Assembly: GCA_022113835.1 (NCBI GenBank)
Contig: JAILWY010000027.1
Coordinates: 6,202,501-6,266,500 of the forward strand
DNA from: Atopsyche davidsoni
Taxonomy: Eukaryota; Arthropoda; Insecta; Trichoptera; Hydrobiosidae
DNA: 64,000 nucleotides
Direction: 5' to 3'
This document shows positions 49,351-61,098 of this stretch, piece by piece (position 1 is the first letter of the stretch; every line of letters begins with the position of its first letter). Under the pieces are notes generated by a model, which was not told where the DNA came from, searched no databases, and worked only from the letters and a program-made list of their open reading frames with translations. Made by a program: the position numbers and the translations under genes.

Positions 49351-51295
49351 GAAATGCCAATTCATCGTGAATAGATGAACGCCTATGAATCTTATTATAA
49401 TTTTGCTGATTTCACTATTTTATCCTCTAAAATAATATTTTGAAAATCAATATTAAATTAAAACAAAATAACCAAAAATAGGGATATATATTTTTAAATA
49501 ATTATGTTGAATTTTGCTTTCACCGAGAAATGGTGTTTATATTCAGTCGGTTTAAGTTTTGTGCTTTCAATATCCGTGAAATAAAAACGATACACGATTA
49601 TTTTGGAACCCAATCGCTGAAACTAAAAACAAATAATACCAAAAACTTTTTGACACGTAAATATTATCATATTTTAAAAGAGCATCGTCTCATTCACTCG
49701 GGTGACACTAGTCGACACCGTTGTGAAATTATACTTTAAGTTCTACGCAAACATGTACCATAAGTACATGCTTTGGCTCTAATCTGAATATTAATTCCCC
49801 TCAAGCATAAAGCTTATGATGTTTATAACAACGGCACTCAAATAAAATTAAGATGAGAATTAGTAGGCGTGACGTGACAAAATTTGAAAGGAACAATTTG
49901 TGCGTTAAATTTTCCAATTCGGTCTCAGGCACGGTGTAGATTAACTCCCTTCATACTTTCTCACTCTTATGGCTTTTCCCCTGAGCCTCGAGAATTTATC
50001 TGAACAATTCTGTACATGCTAATGGACAGTCGTCATTCAGATATAATATAAGATTAAATTTTGAATTACTGTAATATATTTGAAATTAATATTTTACCAG
50101 GACAGATAGCATGATCTCTGGTTTTTGTGGCCTATAAATAAGCCGTCATAATAAAATGTTTGAAATAATATTTTACAAGAAAAGACAATTTAAAATGTTT
50201 GGATGCTTAATTTGTTTTATATTATTTTTTATGTTATGTAAATCCTAGTGTAAATTTTACTTTTTATCAACTACGGTTTGATAAAAGTGATAAAAATTCA
50301 TACTACCAAACTATTACTATTTAAAATAACACTATTTGTTTTTATATGTTTGAACAATAACAGATTTCAATCAAAATTGAAACATAACTGATTTGAATAC
50401 AATGAATACATAAAATAATTAATTCTTCATTATAATTCATATTCGGCTCCTTTTGTGAATTGAATTAATTTCGTTATCACGTAAATTCATTTATCATAAT
50501 AAAGTTTTGTATAAATACTGGAGATAATTCTTAATCCACTAAAATAAATTTAAATCTACTCATATTGCCGAGTTCGTCCATTTTTGGATTAACATAAAAT
50601 ATTAAATGGTAATGAAAACTCTAAAATTACTGTAAATGTATTTGTTTTATTTTAAATTTTTAATATTTGAAAATATAATTATTTTATATTTACAGTAAAC
50701 AAAATACATGGAGGATACTTGTATTCTTGATTCACAAATTTTAGTTCTTTTCTATGTGATATTTCATATCCAGTTTTATGTTATATTTAATAAAAAAAAC
50801 ACTTAGCTTTTTGATGTTTTTTTCTTTTTGATGAAATATAACAATTTTGTTGAATAAATTATAAAGGAATCACACGTGCTTCAGTATTTTCTTTGCTTAT
50901 TTATGAGTTCTCTTTGCAATTTACTGTCGTCGTGGGTGGGTTTATATTTTATCATCAATCTAACGGGATTTATTATCTTCAGGTTTTTCCTTGTAGGTAA
51001 CATGATGAAGAATGATGAAGTTTAAGTGTATAACCTTGCAGTGGTTGCGGGTATTCTAAAAAATTATCATACAATGGAAAATGAATCTTATATAAAGTAT
51101 ATTTAAGACTTTTATATTTTATTCATAATTATCATTATTTTAATGTTAAAAAACCGAATCATATTATTAAAAATATGTTTATATAATAAGGACAGGCTCT
51201 TTTGAAATACGAAAAAAAAGTTTAATTAAAAAGTTTAGAATGTTATGTAACTTAAATATGAGGGAAGTGGATGTTTGTCAAAAACATTAAGTTGG
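49351..51295. other. AT-rich DNA with complex stretch and hairpin
   Basis: 49870-50030 is balanced. TTACTGTAAAT (50627-50637) and ATTTACAGTAA (50688-50698) are exact 11-bp inverted repeats 50 bp apart, with further partial pairing inside. No gene supported. Confidence 0.5.
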
Positions 51296-51460
51296 TTCCT
51301 GTTAGGTAATAGTAAAGCTAGGCACAGACCAGCAGACGACTGCTGGCTGGGTTTTCGCAAGTTTCAAACAATACCAGATTGCTTTCAGCCAGACCAAATT
51401 TAATCTGTTTGGCTGACGTGGAGTTTTAGTAGTAATTGAAGTCGATTGAACTTTCGTTAG
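51296..51460. repeat. Complex patch with two hairpins
   Basis: CCAGCAG-ACGA-CTGCTGG (51329-51346) is a perfect 7-bp GC-rich stem with a tetraloop. CAGCCA and TGGCTG about 20 bp apart near 51390 form a second inverted pair. The patch does not match tRNA or any microRNA I know. Confidence 0.4.
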
Positions 51461-52114
51461 CTGATTGCACAAATAATAAAATAAATGCGCACTGACTAGA
51501 AGCTCTTTAAAATAATGGAGATTTTTATTGATAAAAATAAATTTATAAGTTTATCAACCTATGAGAAAAAACCTTACAATAATTTTTTTTTGTTGAGAAA
51601 TTTATTTATTGTATTAAACCTATAAAATTTGTCATTAAATGATAAACGTTTTTCTAACAACTTATTTTACAATTCACCTCACTGAATAAATGGTAAATTC
51701 CATTTTGTAAATTTAGCACTGTAGACGCCAAAATATTTTAATTTTTTCAAAATTAACTGTCTCACCACATGCCAGTCTGGTAGATTTTGTAGATTTTAAG
51801 TGACATCTTGTATCCCTTGTACGATGGAGTAATCATATAATTTTTCTACCGGTTTGTGTTCAGTTTAAATTGATATTTTTATTTCACGTGGGGTTAATGG
51901 CACGGGAATTTCACCCTTAATTCTGCATAGTATTCCACTTCTTTTGTTATAAGAATTTTTTTACTTGTCGGGTTTAAATAAAAGCATGGACTATTCTGGT
52001 GAGTAGAGGGGTTCCTAAACGACGGTATATTCTGATAAAAAGCATTTTAGATCCACAGTTTATTATGAAAATAGTTTATTATGATTAATTAACTTCAACT
52101 TCTTTTTATTACAG
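51461..52114. other. AT-rich noncoding DNA, ending in a splice acceptor
   Basis: AT-rich, and would be the upstream intron if the next feature is an exon. The last bases give ttctttttattacag with a plausible branch sequence (attaac) about 20 nt upstream. Confidence 0.5.
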
Positions 52115-52203
52115 GCCAGGCCGCAGAGACTCCAGCCGCAACAGAATGCTGTGGATAATGCGCCTGCGAGGCAACAACAACAACAGAGCGCCGGCTCCTT
52201 CCG
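52115..52203 (+). CDS. Candidate internal exon, partial, gene unknown
   Basis: 89 nt between a strong acceptor (ttctttttattacag) and a consensus donor (CCG/gtgagt), with a sudden rise in GC. Frame 0 is open throughout and reads ARPQRLQPQQNAVDNAPAR then five Gln and SAGSF, resembling a disordered Gln-rich segment of a regulatory protein. Frame +1 is also open (PGRRDSSRNR..., four Asn); it stays open from 52089 to 52319 and has an ATG at 52146, so the right frame is not certain. Length 89 is not a multiple of 3, so skipping would shift the frame. I do not recognise the gene, and no partner exon is evident within the window. Confidence 0.45.
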
Positions 52204-53180
52204 GTGAGTGCCTACCTTGGAAATTCGTGAACTTCCTTTCGTATTCACAAATGACACCACCACCAGCTACCGCAAATATCCTCGGATCATTTATCGATGT
52301 TATTTATACCGGAAATGTCTAATGGTGTCTGTCATACATAACCAACGACATTTGGCATATCTATGCAAAACACCAGATGGCATAAGTTCCATTTCCGAAG
52401 AAAATTATGAAAACGTTTCGAGCAAATAACACGAAAATTTCACATGAAAAAATCGAATCTTCCTGTATGTTTTAGTTTTGAAAGTGAATTAGTTCTATTC
52501 AATATATATTATAATAGCTAACTATGCTATAGAATAAATCAGTTACTACACAACGAGCGTACAGAAAAGGCCAAATTACTTTTAAATTGGCATTACACGA
52601 CCATTTAGACGTAAGTAGTTGGTTTATAGACAGTAAAACTTTATCGTCATCTATTTTTGCACTGATTCGACAATAAAACAATCTATAAAAGTAGTCGACG
52701 AGCAAATAAACGCAGATATTGCTATTGAAGGTTAAATTGTTCGGTCAGTTTCTAGATTGTCGTTTCTAACTATGACAAAAGATTTAATTGTGAAGTTAAA
52801 TAATTAATTTTAAATACTAGAATCATAATTATTTCAAAAGGCAATAGAGCCGTTACTTACCACTATTGGTAATTAAAAAAATAATTAACCTTAGCTGTCT
52901 TCTCTGTAGAATACATTAATTGGATTAATTAAATTTGATTTCAAAGGTCTTTGGATCATTGTCTCTTTCCAGTTAGTAACATTGAATTAAAAATATATTA
53001 GTTCTTCGTGAATTCTATGTTATTTATAGATATCTATCTAGTAAAATGTTTACATAGTTATAGAGATGGCGGAAATTATAAGCTTTTAAATAAATTGTGG
53101 ATACGATGTACTTAATTTTTTTTTTATTATGTAATGAAAAGCTAGACAAATATCTTCACATCGCATAAAACGTCCTAAAA
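52204..53180. other. Noncoding; moderately complex to 52440
   Basis: 52204-52440 is less AT-rich than usual and keeps a frame open past the donor, so an alternative longer exon is possible. Beyond that, AT-rich DNA with nothing supported. Confidence 0.4.
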
Positions 53181-53400
53181 TGAACACGTTATTCAAATGC
53201 CAAAGCCAACGCATACCGACGTTCCTGAAAAACATGGGTTGTGAATAAAAAGAATTCATATCAATACCTGTCATTGTAGGATGAAAGCCTCCCCGAGACG
53301 TCGCTGCCAGGTTTTGTTTTATGTTGATCCCCGCCATGTTATTCGTGTGTCTCTAACATTTTTCCGGTTTTCAGACTTCCTGTGATGCTTTTCTTAATCG
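53181..53400. other. Higher-complexity noncoding patch
   Basis: Balanced sequence with an 83-codon minus frame (53337-53086) and no domain. ttttccggttttcag at about 53374 is acceptor-like on the plus strand, but no open frame plus donor follows closely. Confidence 0.3.
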
Positions 53401-56020
53401 GGGTATTTTATTATGATTTAATGTTTGATATATTGACGAGATTGTTTTATTAGGTATGTTCACAAAGTTAGTGAGTGGACTTTTATGCTTGTGGTTCACC
53501 CTTATCTAAACTAATAATTTTCCGACATGTGTTAATAGAGAATTTGGACACTTATATATAGTGAAGTAATACAATAAAGGCATACAAATTAGCACCGAAT
53601 AAAGAGTCAAGGTGTTATTTCATTAAACTTTATTTAATTTTGCTTTTAGTATTTGGTGAAGTTTTTATTAAATTATTTGGAAGTAAATATGTGTGCTGGT
53701 TTATGTGCAGTAGTCTCCCTATTTATTTGAAATAACACACATTCATATAAATTTACTTTGAGCCAAATAATTTGTAATTTTTTCCATAATATATAAAATG
53801 AAAAGATTGGATATATAAAATCATTGAAAAACGATTTTTAATAAAAATATGTGAATAATAGTAAAATATTCGATGTAAAACTTTTTATTTTTGAAAAAAA
53901 AAATACTAATACTTAAATCGTAGTTTTTAATATACTACTTGTAGAAAGCGTATGTTTTTTTTTTAATAAAATATGCATAAAATGCTTTACTCAGGATGTT
54001 TAAAAATACATTTTTGCTCCTTAATGCTAAAATAATGCATTTTTCAAGTCATTAATTTTTTATAAAGGTAAGTTTTTATTTTTAAAAACAACACATTATC
54101 ACCATAATATACTTTTATTTTAATAAAATCTTGTTTTAGCATTTACTACGTTGCCAATTATTTTATATTCAAAGGATTTCATAGAATAATGTTTGGCGCT
54201 CATTTGAATTTACAAAGTATTCAAACTAATTTACATAAAACTAAAACCCAATAAACATATTTACAAATAGTTTAACGCAATGAAAATAAATTTATAAAAG
54301 ATTAAATTTTGATTAAAAAGGTCCACAAATTAGGGATAAAAATATATTTATATATATATTTATAAAAATATTTTTTTTTAATGTTGTTTTCGGTACTTAG
54401 AGCCAATATAATTAAAGTTGGGGTAGATAAGGGTAAAGGTATCCTTCTCCAGAAGTCCTTATAACTTAGAGTGTTTTTTTCTTTAAACCGAGAAAACACA
54501 AATTTCCTTGAAAAAAAGACTTGACAACGATACGGCAAGGGGAGAAGAAATTACCTAGAATACGCTTAATAAGTGACTTATTATTTTATTTATATGGTTT
54601 TTTGTATATTAATCTGTTTTAATAATACTTTTAACTGAATTTTTATTTCGATGAATAAATAATTTTAACTAACTAATAATAGCTATAATTATATTTAAAA
54701 AGCTTATTTTGTATTTGTGTGAATCCCCATCATGAGTTAATTTTTTATGGTGCATACATTATGTTTGCGTTTATATCGAACATTAACCTATGATTTGTTA
54801 TTGTTGTAGTTACTAACCTTTTAAAAATGAAATCATTAAAAAACCATTAGTCAAATTTCTGATGTCGACTTTAAAAATGCAAAACAAAGAAAATTCACAT
54901 ATTTTGATTTTCTTGGAAATTTCCATGAACTAAACTCGAGAGTGACGTCACGTATTTTAAACAATTTTTAAGAAATATATACTCAATGTGGTATTTTCAA
55001 GTTCTATTATTTTTTCAGATATTTATCCGTATTTACTAGTGTGATTGAGTATAACATGTTTTTAATGAAATTGATATTATTATGTCTCGTATATATTCGT
55101 CATTAACCATCGATTTTTATCGTCTCATCTGAATGAGCCGCTTTACAAATTGATATAATACACAAGTTGTTCGCTGGTTCAGGCTCTTAAAAATAATTTA
55201 TTGATATTGTATATCGTAGCTTATATTTTAAAGCCATTAAAAGTTATAAAATTTGAATAAAAGAAAAGTTATCTTTGCTTATTCATTTATTTAAAAAATA
55301 ATGTTACTTGAGTTGTTTTGTATTATAAACTGAGATTTATCAACAAAAATTGCGAAGACTATGATTTATTTATTTTTTATTTGATCCACTTTGTTTACTA
55401 AAAATTCGTTTCAAAATTTTCATTGCTGTTTTTCCCGAGTTTAATTTTATTTAAACCGAAGATGTGTTTAATTTTCCTTGACTTATTATCAATATTGTTA
55501 TCTCGGTACAAATAAATTAAAAGTCGATAAACATTGCTGTGTGTTCTTTGAAGCACCTCAATATGTTTTTTTTTCTTCGATTTAAATGTTAACAATGACA
55601 AGCAACTTTTGCATGTAACTTTGATCAAAATAAAATAAATATGTTTAATATTACTCTTCACAGTTTGAAAATTATGATTTCTAGTCTATCAGCGGTGATT
55701 TTTTTTTTGCTTGATATAAATTATTACGTTAACTTAGAATTTTAGTGCTCAACGATGTTGCGTATTTATATATATGCATATAGCTTCAAAATACTTTTTT
55801 CTAATGGTGGGCTATGATGAGGGTGTAATAGTCTCTTCTATCTTATTACTATTCATCGTCACACTTGTTAGGCTGTCATATTTAGGGTAACATCATTGAC
55901 GTTTCCAAACCCTTCAATAATACAAGCTGGCTAGTTATACTGAAGTTCTGAATATATTGCCGATATAACATCTTCGTACTAAATATACGAACGTAGATTA
56001 CATTTCAATAAAATATATTT
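53401..56020. other. AT-rich noncoding DNA
   Basis: Long A/T runs. A short complex stretch lies at 54930-54955 (GAGAGTGACGTCACG, containing a TGACGTCA CRE palindrome). No gene supported. Confidence 0.65.
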
Positions 56021-56500
56021 TGAATATTATGACGGTAATTCTTCAATTTAAAATCACGCCAACTTTTCTGGGTAACTACATGCACCCTTTAAAGGACCCT
56101 TCTCAAACTTGTACTGCTTTGGAAATTTGGTTGCCCAAAGGTGACGCGCTGTGAACGTGCCGTCTCGCAATGTCGTAAACCATAATTTAGTCGAAAATGC
56201 GGAAAATATACTACAGTAGACAAACAGTTAAATTTTGCTTGAAATACAAATTATAAAATATATATATTTTTTACCGATGTATTACATAATTCTTTGGCGT
56301 TTTTATATTTAACTATTTATTTACCTTGAATCGCAAGTATTAACAGTATTTCTTATGTAGCTGTAAATTTTGAAAATAAAGCGTTCTTACAAGTGATAAA
56401 TATATGAAAAAAAAATGAGTGATGTTTCGAATGAATTTAACAAATATAGTAATGTAAATCTAAACCTTAATCTGTAGTGCGACTCTAAACACACAGTATT
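56021..56500. other. Complex stretch then AT-rich DNA
   Basis: 56050-56190 is balanced (GGTGACGCGCTGTGAACGTGCCGTCTCG). The rest is AT-rich. No gene. Confidence 0.45.
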
Positions 56501-56960
56501 AATGAGCTTAAGGTAGTGCGGCTGGACAGCAGCCTCCGCCGTGATAACAATGAGGCTGCCAATGAAAGAGTGCTCCGGGGGAGGGGGTGGATGAACGGCC
56601 GCAGCCCCCACCCCCCGAGGCACGCAATATCCAGTACACGCACCCACATCAAACCCGCCGACTGTCCAAATCCAAAAAGTGTCCCTGAAACGCGACCCTC
56701 GTCAGCCCAGGATAAGCGGAATATGACATCTGACCGGACCTGGAGGTGTCCCTACTGAGTCTTAACGACCGAAGGTCAAAAATAAGTCACTATTCCCTCT
56801 TATTAGGGACGTGATTTTGAAGATAAAATACGCCGAATTCGAGCCGTGACTTAATGGCGTCAAATCTTTTCTATTATTTCTATTGTAATCCGTGAAATCA
56901 TCTTTTTATATTGAACGCATCAGACGCGCGTGGTCGCTCTACTGAAGTCTCTTTGTTGTG
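56501..56960. other. GC-rich island with G/C-run hairpin
   Basis: The most GC-rich stretch of the window. GGGGG-A-GGGGG (56577-56587) and the facing CCCCC-A-CCCCCC (56605-56616) allow a perfect 8-bp stem GGGGGTGG/CCACCCCC (56583-56590, 56608-56615). Open frames exist on both strands (80 and 86 codons), reflecting GC content, and neither has a domain. Contains CCGAAGGTCAAAA near 56770. A CpG-rich promoter or enhancer is possible. Confidence 0.35.
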
Positions 56961-58260
56961 AAGCGAATAACGCGTATTAATATGTTTTATGTGATTTCTC
57001 AAAAAAGCTGAAAATTGAGTACAATTTTTATAAAAAAGTTTATGAAAAGCGTATATTATCAAAATTTTCTGTTTAATTTTTTTACGTGTTCAGGTTTGTT
57101 TTTGCTAAAATGTAAAAATTAGCTACCCTTTAAATGAAAATTGTCTACTTCGCACTTTATTAAAATATGAGAACAAACCTTTGAACCTCAATTACAATTT
57201 AATATATTGCATCGTATAAGTTATTATTTTTACATTAACTTCAGATCAGCTCGGCATTGTTAGTGAGCCGTTTAACCGAAAATATATATCCTGTAACAAA
57301 TATACAGTTTTTCCACTGAGTATTATCAATGTTTTACAATTGTTCTTTATGCTTAAATTTTGTAATCTTTTTAAGTGTAAAACATAATTTTTCATTATTA
57401 CATATTTCTATTTTGCTCTTGTTTTCACACCTCCTTGCTCACTGCTCCTTAGTAGTCTGCCATATTTATCGGTGCATTGATTGAAATTAGGGGTCGCAAC
57501 CAAACTTGAGGTAACTTCAAACTTGGCCTGCATGGCGTCCACAAAGACAAAACTTGCGTACAGTAACTTCTGTAATCATGGTTGTCTTCCTAAAGGCTTC
57601 ATATTACTTCCAAACTCAGAGAACCAGACATATGCATGAATATATATATATAAAATATATTTGATGTTGCCTATGCTAGTATTTGTAATGCTACCATACG
57701 AATTTAAATTTATTCACAAATTTTACGTTTTTATCAAGATAATAATTACAACAAATCAAATATGATACTCACTGTAAAACTAAATTTAGTAATATAATGA
57801 AAGAAATAATTTATTTATAATTATATATATTTTGTAGGCTTGTATGTCTGCGAAGGTGTTATTAACGTATTTAGTGCTAGATATTCCCAATAATACATAC
57901 ATTAAAATTTTGTTAGTTTGTGACACATGATGATAGTTTTAGTTATAAATAAACAACTCGTATCCCGTTGCCGTTGTCGGAAATGATCGATGTGCAAATA
58001 CAAATTATCATTACACCCATTCCTACTGAACGTATAATCAAGGAATTTTTCATTTTTTTAATATGATTGGTGCTGATTTTGTCGAAAATCAAAGTAGGAA
58101 TATTTTATAGATAATACATATGTTTATTATTATAAAAGAATAAGTCAAATTTAAACAAAACTGGAGGAAAAGTCATTTTATATTATTAATGGCGTTAAAA
58201 AGCATTACAGACACGTTAAATTCAAAATTGCAAATATATTAAAAAATATATAATTATACA
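56961..58260. other. AT-rich DNA with a complex stretch
   Basis: 57430-57620 is balanced (GGGGTCGCAACCAAACTTG, GGCCTGCATGGCGTCC). The rest is AT-rich. No gene. Confidence 0.5.
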
Positions 58261-59110
58261 GTCTTTTCTTCTCCTGGTTCCTCTTCTTGTAGAATGTTGG
58301 TGACGATTTTATCGAATATATTTAATTTTAACCTGGGCCAGTTTCATTAATTCGGGAGTAATTCCAACTTCCAGCCACATGAGTTTATTTCCTTGGAAAA
58401 TCCGCTGTGGGATACTTTATTTATTGATTCGAAAAATGTGGCCAAAATAGGAGACTTTACGCTTCTAAACCATCGTCAGGAATTCTTTTTGTTTGCGCAT
58501 TCAAAGTAATGAAATGAAATTTTATTCTTGAAATGAAAGTTTTAAGCTATGAATAGAGAGCAAAATTGCAAATTTAAATCGTGCATTACCACATTTATAT
58601 ACCCGCCCGTATGTAAGATTTAAGGACCTGTGTAGTTTAATTAACTAATATGTATGACTATAGAAGACGCAAATTTGAATTTATTTATGTTGTGATCAAC
58701 GACAATTAAAATTTTATCAAAAGATTTTCTCATTAAAATTTAATAGAACTTTTGATCCCTTGCGTCACAACAGAATCCAATTTAGAATTATTATCAAAAA
58801 GCCTTTAAGTCTGGGTCATTGTTGATTTGAAATTTTGTGGTAAAAAAAGGCTTTCCCGCTTTTTAGGATCACCGTGTGAAAAATTAAATCCCTACATAAG
58901 CTGTTGGATGAAACCTTGCCCTGTGTTGGAGCAGTTCGATAGTCTGGGATGGAACTTGTTTCTCCTTGTGATGTATATTTATTAGCAGGCTGAATTTAGA
59001 TGCACAGACGCGCATGGGCCGCCGTGCTATATAGACGAGGTTTGATATTTGTCTCTTGCCAAGCATAAAAGCAATCACGTTTTAAGGTATTACGCCGATT
59101 ACAACCATCT
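58261..59110. other. Two complex patches in AT-rich DNA
   Basis: 58265-58480 and 58850-59105 are balanced. The second is crossed by a 64-codon minus frame (59078-58884) with no domain. Candidate constrained noncoding elements. Confidence 0.35.
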
Positions 59111-60279
59111 CAAGAGTCGATTGTCAACATTGACGACTAATATAATTCATATAATTACAAATTTTTTAAATATTTGATAGAGTAAATATTATGTTGTTCT
59201 GTAATCAATGACTAGGCAGTTACAAAATTTCAGCTTATATTTGCGGTATTTATTTTTTATCAAATAGATCATATTTAAAATAATTTTTTTTTACTGGAAT
59301 AATTGATAAGTTAAGTATTATTTAAAAAAAAATATACACCCAATTGTATGGAAATTTATCCCTGAATTTTACGTGAATTTTTTTTCAGCAGTAAAAAAAT
59401 ATTTCTTTTTCCTTGCACATATTAAACCAAAGGTCTTTTTGTGGTTCGCGAGTCAATAGTTGTCGATCATTTTCTAAAGCAAATTTACGCCAGGAGAAAG
59501 CGTTCAAAAATGAAACAAAAGACCAGAAAATGACAAAAGAATAAATTTGTGTTAAATAAACTCCACCCCAGGGGCGCCCGTATAGAGAGTAGACGCAGTA
59601 AGCTGGATTACGCAGTAAGAAGGCGTTGATTCTCCCTTTTTGTTAAGTCACTGGTTTCGACCCCATTCCTTTGGACGCTAAGCATCAGGGGTGTATCTTT
59701 TGATTTTCTAAAAGAAAATGTTTGAATTTTCTAATCAATTTTTGATCATGATTAAATTGTGAATTAAGGGATGAATTGTATCGAAACTTTGGTTTTGTAT
59801 GAATTTGAAATTTTTTAAATTATTACTTTTAAACCAAATGACACTATAGCTATTTTCGAATACAAAATATCAATTATTAAAGCAATATTTTAAGTTTTAC
59901 TGTTTTTTTTTACTTAAGTGATTTTAAAATGATACAAATAAAATTGATCGCGCGTTTTTTTTTTTACTTCATTAAACATTGTTTTATCTAATAAAATAAT
60001 TGTAGTGTTTGTGTATTAAATTTGTATTATATTTTATTAATAGAGTTATACATATATGATGAAATATTCTACAACCAATCTTAGGATTTGCCAAACCATC
60101 GATATTTTATAAAAAAAATTTGAAAGGGAAATAACAAGACATTAAATATTTCAGGGTAAAGCTGTTTATAAATTGACGAATAAAATTTCTGCTTATAAAA
60201 GATTCCATTGTGGTTTCAACAGGCCGTATACTGCATTGTTATAATATGAGCAATGTAAATGGCCGTTACGTTGTTCTGC
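59111..60279. other. AT-rich DNA with a GC-richer patch at 59.6 kb
   Basis: 59440-59700 includes CCACCCCAGGGGCGCCCG and a direct repeat of ACGCAGTAAG (about 59593 and 59609). The rest is AT-rich. No gene. Confidence 0.5.
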
Positions 60280-60678
60280 CATTGTGGCCTAAGTGCACCC
60301 GTCGGCTTTCGTGTGCATAATTTCAGGTTTATAGTATTTTTTTCAGAATGCACAATGGCCTAGGTCTGTGCTGAAAGAGCCATAAAGATTCAATTATGTA
60401 TATTTTTAGTTCAAGTATACCGGCACTGGTTTGAAGAACTGCGCGTTAAAAAACATTCGTGAAATAATATAGGTTTTTTTTATTTTTGATCTGTATATGT
60501 AGTTTGTTGTGGTTTATTGTTTTATTTCAAATTGAACAATAGAGTTAAAGCGATAAAAATTTCAATGCTCGAGATATAAGATTCAGTAATGCAATGTATG
60601 ATGAATTTTTACACATTTATATTTTAAACAGCAATACACGCAATAAAATATTAAAAAATCATTAATTAATTAATAATT
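60280..60678 (+). repeat. Tandem duplication, copy 1 (399 bp)
   Basis: Identical base for base to 60700-61098; the two copies are offset by 420 bp and separated by a 21-bp spacer. The first 140 bp are of high complexity (GGCCTAAGTGCACCCGTCGGC) with TGGCCTAAGT/TGGCCTAGGT repeats about 70 bp apart, and GCCATTGTG/CACAATGGC inverted at 60278-60286 and 60351-60359. The unit ends in ATTAATTAATTAATAATT. No ORF. Either a very recent duplication or an assembly artefact. Confidence 0.95.
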
Positions 60679-60699
60679 AATTTATGATTGATTGATAAA
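60679..60699. other. 21-bp spacer between tandem copies
   Basis: AT-rich spacer unique to the junction. Its presence means the copies do not abut directly. Confidence 0.9.
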
Positions 60700-61098
60700 C
60701 ATTGTGGCCTAAGTGCACCCGTCGGCTTTCGTGTGCATAATTTCAGGTTTATAGTATTTTTTTCAGAATGCACAATGGCCTAGGTCTGTGCTGAAAGAGC
60801 CATAAAGATTCAATTATGTATATTTTTAGTTCAAGTATACCGGCACTGGTTTGAAGAACTGCGCGTTAAAAAACATTCGTGAAATAATATAGGTTTTTTT
60901 TATTTTTGATCTGTATATGTAGTTTGTTGTGGTTTATTGTTTTATTTCAAATTGAACAATAGAGTTAAAGCGATAAAAATTTCAATGCTCGAGATATAAG
61001 ATTCAGTAATGCAATGTATGATGAATTTTTACACATTTATATTTTAAACAGCAATACACGCAATAAAATATTAAAAAATCATTAATTAATTAATAATT
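60700..61098 (+). repeat. Tandem duplication, copy 2 (399 bp)
   Basis: Exact copy of 60280-60678. It lacks the upstream GC that extends the 9-bp inverted repeat in copy 1, so the CCATTGTG stem is one or two pairs shorter here. Confidence 0.95.
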
